Source: Chitinimonas_A lacunae
GTDB taxonomy: Bacteria; Pseudomonadota; Gammaproteobacteria; Burkholderiales; Chitinimonadaceae
Direction: 5' to 3'
DNA: 64,000 nt
NCBI RefSeq assembly: GCF_042650885.1
Contig: NZ_JBHSBU010000001.1
Span: 3,162,001 to 3,226,000, forward strand
A program made the position numbers and the translations under genes. Of this stretch, positions 17,320-25,530 are shown piece by piece. Under the pieces are notes generated by a model. The model was given only the letters and a program-made list of their open reading frames with translations. It searched no databases and was not told the origin of the DNA. Position 1 is the stretch's first letter; each line of letters starts with the position of its first letter.

Positions 17320-19491
17320 ATGCGATTTCCTCGATTCGCCAGCGTCTTCACGCTGGCAGCGGTCCTGGCCGCCTTCCCATCCCAGGCAGCCATTACCCAA
17401 ACCATTAAACAAGAGTTCGACCAGCTGGGTCGGCTGGCCAAGGTCATCCAAGCCGATGGCAGTTGGGTCAGCTATGGCTACGACCCCAACGGCAACCGGA
17501 CCGCAGCGACTGATCATCTCGGGCGGACCACCCACTACGAATATGATGCGTTTAACCGCCTCACCACGATCCGCGACCCGAAGGGTGGCATTACGCGGAT
17601 GGGATATGACGCCTTCAACAATCTGGTCAAAGTCACTGACCCCAAGGGTTTAACCACCGAGTACCAGTACAACGGTCTTGACCAGCTGGAAAAGCAAATC
17701 AGTCCGGACACAGGAACCAGCAGCCAGACCTATGAACTGGATGGCCAGATCAAGACCCGAACCAATGCTGCGGGGCAGACGACCGAGTTCAAGTACGACA
17801 GTGCAGGTCGACTCATTGAGCAGCGTCATGCGGGTGGGCCCAACTGGACTTTCCAGTGGGACAGCGTCGGCCGGCTCAGCGAGGTCAAGGACAACACCGC
17901 GACCACGCGCTACCGCTACGACAGCCAAAGCCGGCTGGAAGCCAAAACCCAGCAGATTGGCACGCTGACGCAAACGGTGAGCTATCGCTGGACACCGGCG
18001 AATCAGCTATCTGGACTGACGACGCCATCAGGCCGAGTGATCGACTATGTTCGGCAGAATGGTCAGATCGTCGCGGTTAATCTGGACGGCAAGCCCTTGC
18101 TGACTCAGGTGGTTTATCAACCCTTCGGTGGACCGCAGGGCTGGACCTGGGCGAATGGCCTGCACCATACCCGGCTTTACGACACCAATGGTCGGATTTA
18201 CCGAATCGAGTCCGCCGGCATCTTTGCCAAACGGCTGATCTTTGACGGGGCCAGCAATGTCAAGCAGCAGGAAGACCTGCAAGACGCCAAGCGTACGCAG
18301 GAATTTGGTTATGACGTGCTGGATCGGCTGACGAGCGAAACCGCGACCCATCGTAACGACGCTTATCAGTACGACGCCAACGGCAACCGAACCCAGGTCA
18401 GCCGTAATGGCACGACCACGGCCTCAACGATTGAGGCCACCAGTAATCGGCTGACGAGTCTGGGCACCCAGACGCGGACCTATACCGCGACGGGTCATCT
18501 GCAAAGCGACGGCACCCGGACATTCGAGTACGACGGGGCTGAGCGGCTGGTCAAAGTCACCACAAATGGCAAGACCTACCAGTACAGCCACAATGCTTGG
18601 GGGGAACGACTGGTCAAGACAGGGGTGCGGTTTGTCTATGACGAGCAAGGTCGTCTGCTGGGCGAGTACAAGACCGACGGTAGCCTGATCCAGGAAACGG
18701 TGTGGTTAGGGGATCTGCCGATTGCTACGATTCAACCGGACGCCAAGAGCCCCAGCAAAACGTCGGTCTACTATGTTCACCCGGACCACCTGGGCACGCC
18801 TAGGGCGGTCAGCGATCCCGTCAGCAATAAAGCGGTCTGGCGTTGGGATTCAGATGCTTTCGGAAATGCTATTGCCGACGAAGATCCGGATCAGGACGGT
18901 AAGAGAGTGGTGTACAACTTGCGCTTTCCTGGTCAGTACTTTGACCCCGAATCCGAGCTAAATTACAATCTGTTTCGGGATTATGAGGCAAGCAGTGGGC
19001 GCTATGTGCAAAGCGACCCTATCGGGCTGTTCGGCGGTTTAGGGACATTCTCCTATGCGGAGAACAATCCATTGCGAAACGTTGACCGCAATGGTCTCGT
19101 GGCAATTCCTGGTCCGATATTGCTTCCCCCGATAGTTCTGCCCGGAAGCTCTGCGCAGAATCTTGAAGACGAACTTCTCGGGAAGAAGCCACGCGGTGGA
19201 AATATCGTTTACCCGCCAGGTATTTCGCCCGATCCCAAGCCCCCGGAATCTCATCCGGAAACACGCGTCCCGGCTGAGCCTCCGGTTGAGAAGAAGTGGG
19301 GGAAAAATCGCGATTTTAAGAATGATTCGAACTGCAGAATGATGTATGAGGCCTGCAAAGCCGCTGCAGATCAATACGGCAAGACCTGCGTTAGCATCGC
19401 AGGAAATGCGTCGTATCTAGTCGTCAGAGGAACGTGTTTCGCTGCCTATTTGGCGTGCATGGCGGCCGATGCCGGCGATGGATTTTTTTAA
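17320..19491 (+). CDS. RHS-repeat protein, C-terminal half with core domain and variable toxin tip
   Basis: This 723-residue protein has its own signal peptide (MRFPRFASVFTLAAVLAAFP, cleavage near S-Q-A-A) and YD repeats. It carries the RHS-associated core (D-H-L-G-T-P-R-A-V at about 490, then R-F-P-G-Q-Y-F-D and Y-V-Q-S-D-P-I-G-L at about 565). After the core the sequence switches to an unrelated 130-residue tail, Pro-rich then Cys-rich (four Cys in the last 70 residues). The tail is presumably the effector domain, but I do not recognise it. It is translated 6 bases after the first RHS half. The core region is partly duplicated at 21056-21470. Confidence 0.86.
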   Translation: MRFPRFASVFTLAAVLAAFPSQAAITQTIKQEFDQLGRLAKVIQADGSWVSYGYDPNGNRTAATDHLGRTTHYEYDAFNRLTTIRDPKGGITRMGYDAFNNLVKVTDPKGLTTEYQYNGLDQLEKQISPDTGTSSQTYELDGQIKTRTNAAGQTTEFKYDSAGRLIEQRHAGGPNWTFQWDSVGRLSEVKDNTATTRYRYDSQSRLEAKTQQIGTLTQTVSYRWTPANQLSGLTTPSGRVIDYVRQNGQIVAVNLDGKPLLTQVVYQPFGGPQGWTWANGLHHTRLYDTNGRIYRIESAGIFAKRLIFDGASNVKQQEDLQDAKRTQEFGYDVLDRLTSETATHRNDAYQYDANGNRTQVSRNGTTTASTIEATSNRLTSLGTQTRTYTATGHLQSDGTRTFEYDGAERLVKVTTNGKTYQYSHNAWGERLVKTGVRFVYDEQGRLLGEYKTDGSLIQETVWLGDLPIATIQPDAKSPSKTSVYYVHPDHLGTPRAVSDPVSNKAVWRWDSDAFGNAIADEDPDQDGKRVVYNLRFPGQYFDPESELNYNLFRDYEASSGRYVQSDPIGLFGGLGTFSYAENNPLRNVDRNGLVAIPGPILLPPIVLPGSSAQNLEDELLGKKPRGGNIVYPPGISPDPKPPESHPETRVPAEPPVEKKWGKNRDFKNDSNCRMMYEACKAAADQYGKTCVSIAGNASYLVVRGTCFAAYLACMAADAGDGFF

Positions 19492-19536
19492 CTGCTAATG
19501 GTAAGAGGGGCACTATTATGTTAGTGCCTCCGCAAA

Positions 19537-19926
19537 ATGGCTCGGGAGTGCATTCGCGTGGACTCTCCGAGGTTGTTTGAAGCGCCAGCAATGACAGCAA
19601 CTGCCATGGTCAAATTGAACTATCATCAGCGAGACTTCTTCAAGTGCGCTTGGAAGGCGATTGATGCCAAAGAAGAACTATTGATTACCGTCAATGGATG
19701 GGCGTCAAAGGGCATCTATTTTGTTATCAAGAACCTGCGCAAGCCCTCATTCATAAGAGCGCTCGGCGTGCTGGTTCTAAGTTTTCTTTGCATGAGGATA
19801 TGGGGAATCCACGTCCATGCAAAACTATCGGGGTTGCAAGAGAACTCAAGCTGGATAACTAAGAACACTTTAGAAATAACCTACACGCGTCCTCCGGCTG
19901 GTGTTGAGGTTCGTCTTTTTGGCTAA
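19537..19926 (+). CDS. Candidate immunity protein with one membrane segment
   Basis: This reading frame of up to 129 residues follows the RHS toxin tip by 45 bases, where immunity genes normally lie. It has one hydrophobic helix around residues 72-90 (A-L-G-V-L-V-L-S-F-L) flanked by basic residues and a short soluble end. No family is recognised. The start is uncertain: ATG 19537 or ATG 19591 (MTATAMVKLNYHQRDFF). A hairpin (GGCACTA/TAGTGCC) lies just upstream at about 19509-19530. The immunity role is inferred only from position. Confidence 0.5.
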   Translation: MARECIRVDSPRLFEAPAMTATAMVKLNYHQRDFFKCAWKAIDAKEELLITVNGWASKGIYFVIKNLRKPSFIRALGVLVLSFLCMRIWGIHVHAKLSGLQENSSWITKNTLEITYTRPPAGVEVRLFG

Positions 19927-20029
19927 GGGATAAACCATGGCGCAGCCATCGCAAGCGTTGGAAGGGTCTACTAGGGGGTCCTCAGAGCGACGGGAAATGC
20001 GAATAGGAGTTGGCTGGATTCTGCGAATA

Positions 20030-20608
20030 TCATTTGCATCTCTCGATTCGCTCTAGCCCCGCGCCAACTTCTTCGTCGTGATCCAGGACGATGAGCCGGA
20101 AAGCATCCGCTCGTGCAATCTTATGGAATGCCCCCCTGGATTCGCACTCAATGAGCACGCTGGCTGCCCAGTCGGCGAGATGTGCATTGAATGCATTGGA
20201 TAGGTCTACATCGAACGTCTTCTGGTACAGCTCGCTGTATCCGACGGTTTCAATCAGGGATTCCCACGGCTTCCATGCTTGGACGAACGTCGGCGCATAT
20301 CGGTCATTGACGCAATACAGTGGCCAGTCACCCAATGACCAGAATTGTTCTCGTGCCGATGGTGCAGAAGCTGCGGCTCCCGTATCCATGCCCGCCTGCG
20401 CTGCGATGCTCGATAGGTAGCTCTTCGAAGCTAGGCTGAAAAAGATCGACCCCACCGAGAAGTTGCAGTCGAGCGCAAAGCCGACGAATTCTTCGCCTGA
20501 GTGTTCGCGCGCGACATTCTCGATGCACTCGCGGATGCCGGCGGACAACACCGTCTCCATCGCTTGAAAGTCGAGACGATCGAGGTAGGGTTTGAGTGAA
20601 GTCGTCAT
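20030..20608 (-). CDS. DUF4303-type immunity protein
   Basis: This 192-residue acidic protein matches the DUF4303 pattern, a family common as immunity proteins in polymorphic toxin loci. It has an N-terminal amphipathic stretch, F-A-L-D-C-N-F-S-V-G, then W-S-L-G-D-W-P-L-Y-C-V. The ATG at 20608 has AAGGA upstream and lies 2 bases after the stop of the AHH toxin gene on the same strand, so the pair forms a toxin/immunity cassette. A second, frameshifted copy is at 22616-23178. The cassette runs opposite to the surrounding RHS genes. Confidence 0.72.
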   Translation of the reverse strand: MTTSLKPYLDRLDFQAMETVLSAGIRECIENVAREHSGEEFVGFALDCNFSVGSIFFSLASKSYLSSIAAQAGMDTGAAASAPSAREQFWSLGDWPLYCVNDRYAPTFVQAWKPWESLIETVGYSELYQKTFDVDLSNAFNAHLADWAASVLIECESRGAFHKIARADAFRLIVLDHDEEVGAGLERIERCK

Positions 20609-20609
20609 A

Positions 20610-21068
20610 TCATTCGCATCCTTGGACAACGAGCGCACCGCTCAGAAGGTCTTGTCGGATTGCAGCCAGCGCGTTGATGGCCTCTTCCTTATCATTTGCG
20701 CCCATCACGACCGTTTCGACGAAGTCGTAATACTTCTTGCAGTGTCGGCCACCGTGCGCCGATGAGTAGTCGCCTGCAGCCGCATTCTTTGGGAGCGCGA
20801 CACCGTTGCTCGGAGAGTTGGGGTCAATTCCAAACTGCTGTAGCTTTGTCATCGCCGGAGAAGTTTTCGGGACGATGTGGTGTGGAATATGGTTGGGCGG
20901 CAACTCGCCGAAAATCTGCTCCATGTTGTGCCGGAGCACATTCGCGCTATAGGGCTTGCCGAGTTGCAGATTGATCCCTCGCGACCAGACTCTGGCAAAC
21001 AGGCAGAACACCTTGTCGCTCATTTTCGCAACAGGCCGGAACTTGGCGAACTTGCCGAGCAAGGTCAT
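20610..21068 (-). CDS. Orphan AHH-family nuclease toxin domain
   Basis: This 152-residue protein contains I-P-H-H-I-V-P-K near residue 62, then N-S-P-S-N-G-V-A-L-P-K-N and S-S-A-H-G-G-R-H-C-K-K-Y-Y. This is the diagnostic order of the AHH branch of HNH/endonuclease VII nucleases used as toxin tips. The carrier (RHS core) is missing: the frame begins exactly where plus-strand RHS-core homology begins (about 21056-21068), so the ATG at 21068 lies in foreign sequence. The native start may be the Met at residue 16. It is probably a displaced or silent toxin cassette with its DUF4303 partner downstream. Confidence 0.7.
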   Translation of the reverse strand: MTLLGKFAKFRPVAKMSDKVFCLFARVWSRGINLQLGKPYSANVLRHNMEQIFGELPPNHIPHHIVPKTSPAMTKLQQFGIDPNSPSNGVALPKNAAAGDYSSAHGGRHCKKYYDFVETVVMGANDKEEAINALAAIRQDLLSGALVVQGCE

Positions 21069-22037
21069 CTGCTGGGTGAGTACAAGACCGACGGTAGCCT
21101 GATCCAGGAAACGGTGTGGTTAGGGGATCTGCCGATTGCCACGATTCAACCGGACGCCAAGAGCTCCAACAAAACGCTGGTCTACTATGTCCACCCGGAC
21201 CACCTGGGCACCCCTAGGGCGGTCAGTGATCCTGTCAGCAATAAAGCGGTCTGGCGTTGGGAATCCGATGCATTCGGTAACAGCGCACCCGATGAAGACC
21301 CGGATCAGGATAAGAAGAAGCTCGTCTATAACCTGCGCTTCCCGGGTCAATACTTCGACCAGGAAACTGGGCTCAACTATAATTTCTTCCGGGACTATGA
21401 GCCGGCTACTGGGCGCTATATACAAAGTGATCCAATTGGAATAAAAGGTGGAATAGGGACGTACAGCTATGCCTTTGGCAGCCCACTTTCATATTCTGAC
21501 CCCCATGGACTGATTCCAATAGATACAATTTGGGACTTAGGTAATCTTGCATATGATATTGCCACAGGGAACTGGGTGGATGCAGCAGCGGATGCTGCTG
21601 CCTTATGTACTCCATATGTTCCCGCTGGAATTCCAAAATTAAGGAAGCTGAAACGCCCAGTTAATGAAAAAACTTCGTCAGCAGTAAAGGATGTCGCAAA
21701 AGATGGAAAAGCACTTCCTGATGATGCATTAGTGTGTCGAGGAGGAACCTGTACTGCTGAAAAATTCAGTGGAGGATCAGGAGTAACGTTAGATTCTCAT
21801 GGGAATCTTCAGGGGGTCTCTGTTAATAGTGGAGTAGGGAAAACTGTTGAGGACTTAACAGTTGGAATACCCAATAAGCAAGTTGGGGTTACAACGGTAG
21901 GGAAGGTGCGAGAGGCGGGAGGGAATGTCATTCCGTCACCTACACCAAACAACCCTCATCACTGCACACTATGTGGTATTACGCCAGCAAAAGCGGAAAG
22001 TTTGATGACTCCAACGATCAGAAATCCTCATAAATAG
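21056..22037 (+). CDS. Orphan RHS-core fragment with C-terminal toxin domain
   Basis: From base 21056 the sequence again matches the RHS core of the 17320-19491 gene (its bases 18642 to about 19020) and encodes D-H-L-G-T-P-R-A-V, R-F-P-G-Q-Y-F-D and Y-I-Q-S-D-P-I-G. A new tail follows with V-C-R-G-G-T-C-T, G-V-S-V-N-S-G-V-G-K-T-V and S-P-T-P-N-N-P-H-H-C-T-L-C-G-I-T. That tail resembles the EF-Tu-dependent tRNase tips of some CdiA/RHS proteins (recalled by motif, not searched). The upstream repeat shell is absent and no proper start codon lies at the fragment's beginning, although the frame stays open back to 20877. It is a silent cassette that could become active by recombination with the core upstream. 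Confidence 0.68.
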
Positions 22038-22047
22038 GGAGATTACT

Positions 22048-22320
22048 ATGCATAGACCACTTACGGAAGAAGAGATCAACTTGATTACCAAGCGATTGGA
22101 AGCGACTCAACCGGGACCATGGAGGTCCTTTGTGGAAGGACGAGATCACACTAGTGGATCCAGTTTTATCATGACGGGAGAAGGTATAAACCGTGGTGAA
22201 GATATTGAGCTAACGGGGGCTACTGTTGCCGATCAAGATTTTATTGCTGCGGCGCGGCAAGATATTCCTAGATTGCTTGATGAGATTAAAGATTTAAGGA
22301 GGCTTCTAGAAAAAAAATAA
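22048..22320 (+). CDS. Candidate immunity protein of the orphan RHS toxin
   Basis: This small acidic protein of 90 residues starts 10 bases after the orphan toxin stop and is preceded by AGGGAG. Its end, V-A-D-Q-D-F-I-A-A-A-R-Q-D-I-P-R-L-L-D-E-I, resembles a motif seen in Ead/Ea22-type phage proteins. Location directly after a toxin tip, small size and low G+C like its partner favour an immunity function. No experimental family assignment can be made from the sequence. Confidence 0.6.
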   Translation: MHRPLTEEEINLITKRLEATQPGPWRSFVEGRDHTSGSSFIMTGEGINRGEDIELTGATVADQDFIAAARQDIPRLLDEIKDLRRLLEKK

Positions 22321-22521
22321 ACGGCTTCTGTTAAAGGAAAATCCTGCTTTGTCCTTCAAGCCTAGAGCGTGTTATGGACTGATATTGCTGCCAACCTCGG
22401 CAAGAGAATGCAAACGAAGGCCAGGAAATAGTAGGCGCCAAGGTCTGACGATGAGGAGATTTTTGAAATGATCAAAATTTCCTCTGCTGAGGATGCGCTC
22501 AACGTCCCGTAGGGACGGCGA

Positions 22522-22552
22522 TGGGGCCCGGCGCATTGCTGGGCCCATTTTT
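22522..22552 (+). terminator. Intrinsic terminator after the orphan RHS cassette
   Basis: The near-perfect stem GGGGCCCGGC...GCTGGGCCC is followed by ATTTTTA. A smaller hairpin (CGTCCC/GGGACG, about 22503-22517) precedes it. Confidence 0.65.
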
Positions 22553-22615
22553 ACTGAATAGCCAAGGTGATTAGAATATGAACTTGCCGATCCTTGGCAA
22601 TTATTGTTTGCTCAG

Positions 22616-23178
22616 CTACATTCGATCTGGCCCGACGTTGAGTTCTTCGTCGTGATCCAGCACGATGAGCCGGAAAGCATCCGCTCGCGCGATCTTATGG
22701 AACGCACCGCTGGATTCGCACTCAATAAGCACGCTGGCTGCCCAGTCAGCGAGATGTGCATTGAATGCATTGGATAGGTCTACATCGAACGTCTGCTGGT
22801 ACAACTCGTTGTATCCGAGGGTTTCAATCAGGGATTCCCACAGTTTCCATGCTTGGACGAACGTCGGTGCATATCGGTCATTGACGCAATACAGTGGCCA
22901 GTCACCAAATGACCAGAATCGTTTTCGTAGCGTTGGTGCAGAAGCCGCCGCTTCCATATCCATGCCTGCCTGCGCGGCGATGCTCGATAGGTAGCTCGTC
23001 GAAGCCAGGCTGAAAAAGATCGACCCCACCGAGAAGTTGCAGTCGAGCGCGAAGCCAACGAATTCTTCGGGTGGTCGCGCGCCACATTCTCGATGCACTC
23101 GCGGATGCCGGCGGACAACACCGTCTCCATCGCTTGGAAGTCGAGACGATCGAGGTAAGGCTTGAGTGAAGCCGCCAT
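22616..23178 (-). pseudogene. Frameshifted second copy of the DUF4303 immunity gene
   Basis: The sequence is about 90% identical to 20030-20608, in the same orientation. Near 23070 it lacks 4 bases relative to that copy, so the first 39 codons (from ATG 23178, M-A-A-S-L-K-P) and the rest are in different frames. Upstream, a few bases matching the end of the AHH toxin gene remain (about 23178-23205) and then homology stops. The locus is therefore a decayed toxin/immunity cassette whose toxin has been lost. Confidence 0.78.
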
Positions 23179-23335
23179 ATCATTCTCATCCTTAGAACAA
23201 CGAGCGGCGTGCTTGATCCGTTCAGCATCCGCCCGCGACCGTCGGTCGGTATCACGGACCGGCGAGGCCAGCAGAGCGCAAGTTCTCAAGCTGTGCATTG
23301 AACTTCAGCGGACCAGGACAGGACCCGCGAGTTGA

Positions 23336-23668
23336 TCAGATCCGCAGGTCGCTTTCGCTGGATCCAGCAGCGAGGGCGGCCTTGAACCAGCTCGGCCGCT
23401 TCCCGCGACCACCCCAGGTCTGCATTGGGTTCGCAGGGTTTCTGTACTTTGCTTCGACCGACCCACGCTTGAGCGGCGTAGGCCGCCGGGCCACGCCCGC
23501 CTCAGGAAAGAGTTCGCTGATCGAGAGGCCCTCGGCCGTAGCCAGGTCGATGCACTTCTGCCGTACGCTCGCGAGCTTCTCGCGTACCAGCTTGTCGCGC
23601 AGGTGCTCGGCTGCTTCGATCAGCTGACGGAGCTCGTCAGCGGAAAGGTGGTCGATGTTGACGGTCAT
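23336..23668 (-). CDS. H-NS family nucleoid-associated protein
   Basis: This 110-residue protein has an N-terminal coiled-coil (L-R-Q-L-I-E-A-A-E-H-L-R-D-K-L). Its C-terminal H-NS DNA-binding motif is K-Y-R-N-P-A-N-P-M-Q-T-W-G-G-R-G-K-R-P-S-W, with the minor-groove core G-R-G-K. Such Bv3F-type proteins silence AT-rich foreign DNA. It is the last intact gene before attR, so the island carries its own silencer, which may repress the toxin genes. The start at 23668 is the only Met consistent with the coiled-coil. Confidence 0.88.
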   Translation of the reverse strand: MTVNIDHLSADELRQLIEAAEHLRDKLVREKLASVRQKCIDLATAEGLSISELFPEAGVARRPTPLKRGSVEAKYRNPANPMQTWGGRGKRPSWFKAALAAGSSESDLRI

Positions 23669-23893
23669 GCCGATGCATCCAGAGGAGGTATTGCAGCATA
23701 CGGCAGCGCGTCCGCGGGATGCATAGATCCTCGCGCGAGGGCGGCCATACGCCGTTGCCCTGGCTCAGCTTGGACGTCAGCAGAACACCATGGACGATCG
23801 CGTCACCACCGGTGCGGTTCAAGTCCAGAATCGAGTCCATTTCCTGTATGATGTCTCGGGAAATGTCTTTTTCATCAGCACGTTAGGGGTAGA

Positions 23894-23918
23894 GTTCGAT
23901 TCCCATCACCCGCTCCAC
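23894..23918 (+). repeat. attR of the tRNA-Gly island
   Basis: These 25 bases repeat the 3' end of tRNA-Gly (9647-9671) with one substitution. No other part of a tRNA is present, as expected for a right attachment site. Confidence 0.87.
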
Positions 23919-24384
23919 CTTCCCGATCCAAAATGCTCCAAGGACTCCCGAAGAGTCTCTCTCTAGAGAACGCGCTGACCACGAACGCCAATATGCGTCC
24001 GTCGATGCAGTTCCACTCTGAGCCTTCTGCCGCTCAAGCCCTGCCCTCTCAGACAAGCTGCTACGTGACTGCAATCCATCGTTTTTGCTTGGCGCGTACC
24101 GGCTGACAGATCAGCTACTCTGTAGCCTAGATGACTACAATCGTCGAACTGAGGCTACAGTCAACCCCATCAGCCCTACCACCGTGGCAGAAAGCTTGAA
24201 ACAAACTCCCGATCTGCTTTCCCGATCACGAGCTTAGTTGACCGCTAACCGTCCAGATCTGGTTTGACCAGCCTCGGGTCACTTTTCCTGGATTACCCCC
24301 TCCCCCATCCTCCCCGCCTTTTCGCTAAACTCGCGCCCACTTGGCAGGCTTTTCCTGCCCAGGTTTTCCTCGGAAGTTTTCCTT
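23919..24384. other. Non-coding gap after the island
   Basis: No gene is recognised in these 466 bases. Just after attR is TGCTCCAAGGACTCCC, loosely like the 17-mer beside attL, which hints at an older integration. The rest has scattered stops in all frames. Confidence 0.35.
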
Positions 24385-25416
24385 ATGCGCGTACCGGTCA
24401 ACCTGATCACCGGCTTTCTCGGCGTGGGCAAGACCACGGCGATTCGTCATCTACTGGCCGGCAAGCCGGCCGACCAATACTGGGCGGTGCTGGTCAATGA
24501 ATTCGGCGAGGTCGGAATCGATGGAGCCACCTTGTCGGCCGCCGCCGATGGGCTACAAGTGGTCGAAGTGCCGGGCGGTTGCATCTGCTGCACCACCAGC
24601 CCGATGTTGCGGGTCAATCTGGTGCGCCTGCTGCGCGCCCGCCGGCCCGACCGGCTGTTGATCGAGCCGTCGGGCCTCGGTCACCCGGCCGGGATTCTCG
24701 ATACCCTGCGCGACCCACAACTGGGCCTCGCCCCCAAAGCGACCCTGACCCTGGTCGATCCACGCCATCTCGACGACCCGCGCTATACCAACCATGAAGT
24801 CTGGCGTGACCAGATCCAGCTCGCCGATGTGCTGGTGGCGAATAAATGCGACCGTGCCGATGCCGAACAGATCGACCGTTTCCTGCGGCTGGCCCAGCAC
24901 CAGTTCCCGCCCAAGCTCGCCTGCCATACCACCAGCCAGGGCCGTTTCGACCGGGCTCTGCTCGATCTCGATCCGGCGCCGGGCCGCGCGCCCGAGTTCG
25001 TCGATGCCCATGCTGCCTGGCAGCCGCTGTTGCCACGTCGCAAGGTCCAACCGGAAACCAGCTCCGACAGCGCATGGCGGCGGGAAAACCGTGGCATCGA
25101 CAATATCAGTTGCGGCTGGGTGTTTGCGCCCGACGTCCGTTTCGATGCCGAAGCGCTGGCGCAACGCTTCATGACGCTCGCCAGCGATCCGACGCTGGGT
25201 CTACAGCGGCTGCAACGCGGGAAAGGGGTGTTCCATACCGATCATGGCTGGCTGCTGTTCGACTGGGTGGGCGGCGAGGTCAGTGCCGTCGAGATTGCCT
25301 ATCGGCGCGATTCGCGGGTCGAGTTGATCATCGCAGGCAGCACAGCACCCGATTGGCGCGTGTTTGAAGAGACGCTGCTGGCTTGCCGGATTGCGGACAG
25401 GACGGATGCGTCCTAG
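24385..25416 (+). CDS. G3E GTPase of the CobW/YjiA (COG0523) family
   Basis: This 343-residue protein has an N-terminal GTPase with Walker A G-F-L-G-V-G-K-T-T (residues 9-17), the diagnostic metal-binding G-G-C-I-C-C at about residues 60-65, E-P-S-G-L-G-H-P, and the base-recognition N-K-C-D near residue 153. A CobW C-terminal domain follows. Members are GTP-driven metallochaperones, often for zinc. No Zur-like site or zinc gene is seen nearby, so the metal is not assigned. A strong terminator follows. Confidence 0.9.
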   Translation: MRVPVNLITGFLGVGKTTAIRHLLAGKPADQYWAVLVNEFGEVGIDGATLSAAADGLQVVEVPGGCICCTTSPMLRVNLVRLLRARRPDRLLIEPSGLGHPAGILDTLRDPQLGLAPKATLTLVDPRHLDDPRYTNHEVWRDQIQLADVLVANKCDRADAEQIDRFLRLAQHQFPPKLACHTTSQGRFDRALLDLDPAPGRAPEFVDAHAAWQPLLPRRKVQPETSSDSAWRRENRGIDNISCGWVFAPDVRFDAEALAQRFMTLASDPTLGLQRLQRGKGVFHTDHGWLLFDWVGGEVSAVEIAYRRDSRVELIIAGSTAPDWRVFEETLLACRIADRTDAS

Positions 25417-25429
25417 CGGCGTGGACAAA

Positions 25430-25455
25430 GCAAAGGCCCAATAATGGGCCTTTGC
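25430..25455. terminator. Bidirectional intrinsic terminator
   Basis: A perfect 11-bp stem (GCAAAGGCCCA / TGGGCCTTTGC) with a 4-base loop lies between the convergent GTPase and ribB genes. Confidence 0.85.
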
Positions 25456-25530
25456 ACAAAAACATCAAAAACTGTTTATACACAGAACAGTTCTTGCAGT
25501 TATTTTTCCTGATTTTTTCTATTTGGCCAA

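Larger units (their letters stand above)
9647..23918. mobile_element. tRNA-Gly genomic island (about 14.3 kb)
   Basis: The island is bounded by direct repeats at 9647-9671 and 23894-23918. The first is the 3' end of tRNA-Gly and the second a one-mismatch copy without the rest of the tRNA. The first gene inside is a P4-type tyrosine integrase. Cargo is a RES toxin, a truncated LysR gene, a two-part RHS system, several toxin/immunity cassettes and an H-NS-like protein. Gene orientation and base composition change abruptly at both ends. No conjugation genes are present, so movement would depend on the integrase and a helper. Confidence 0.88.

Noticed and set aside
23637..23840. A 67-codon minus-strand gene overlapping the H-NS start
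   Set aside because: Its second half overlaps the H-NS start region in another frame. The first part is protein-like, yet no start signal or family supports it.
23894..23918. A second tRNA-Gly gene
   Set aside because: Only the T-arm and acceptor 3' end are present; the D-arm, anticodon arm and 5' acceptor strand are missing, as for an attR site.
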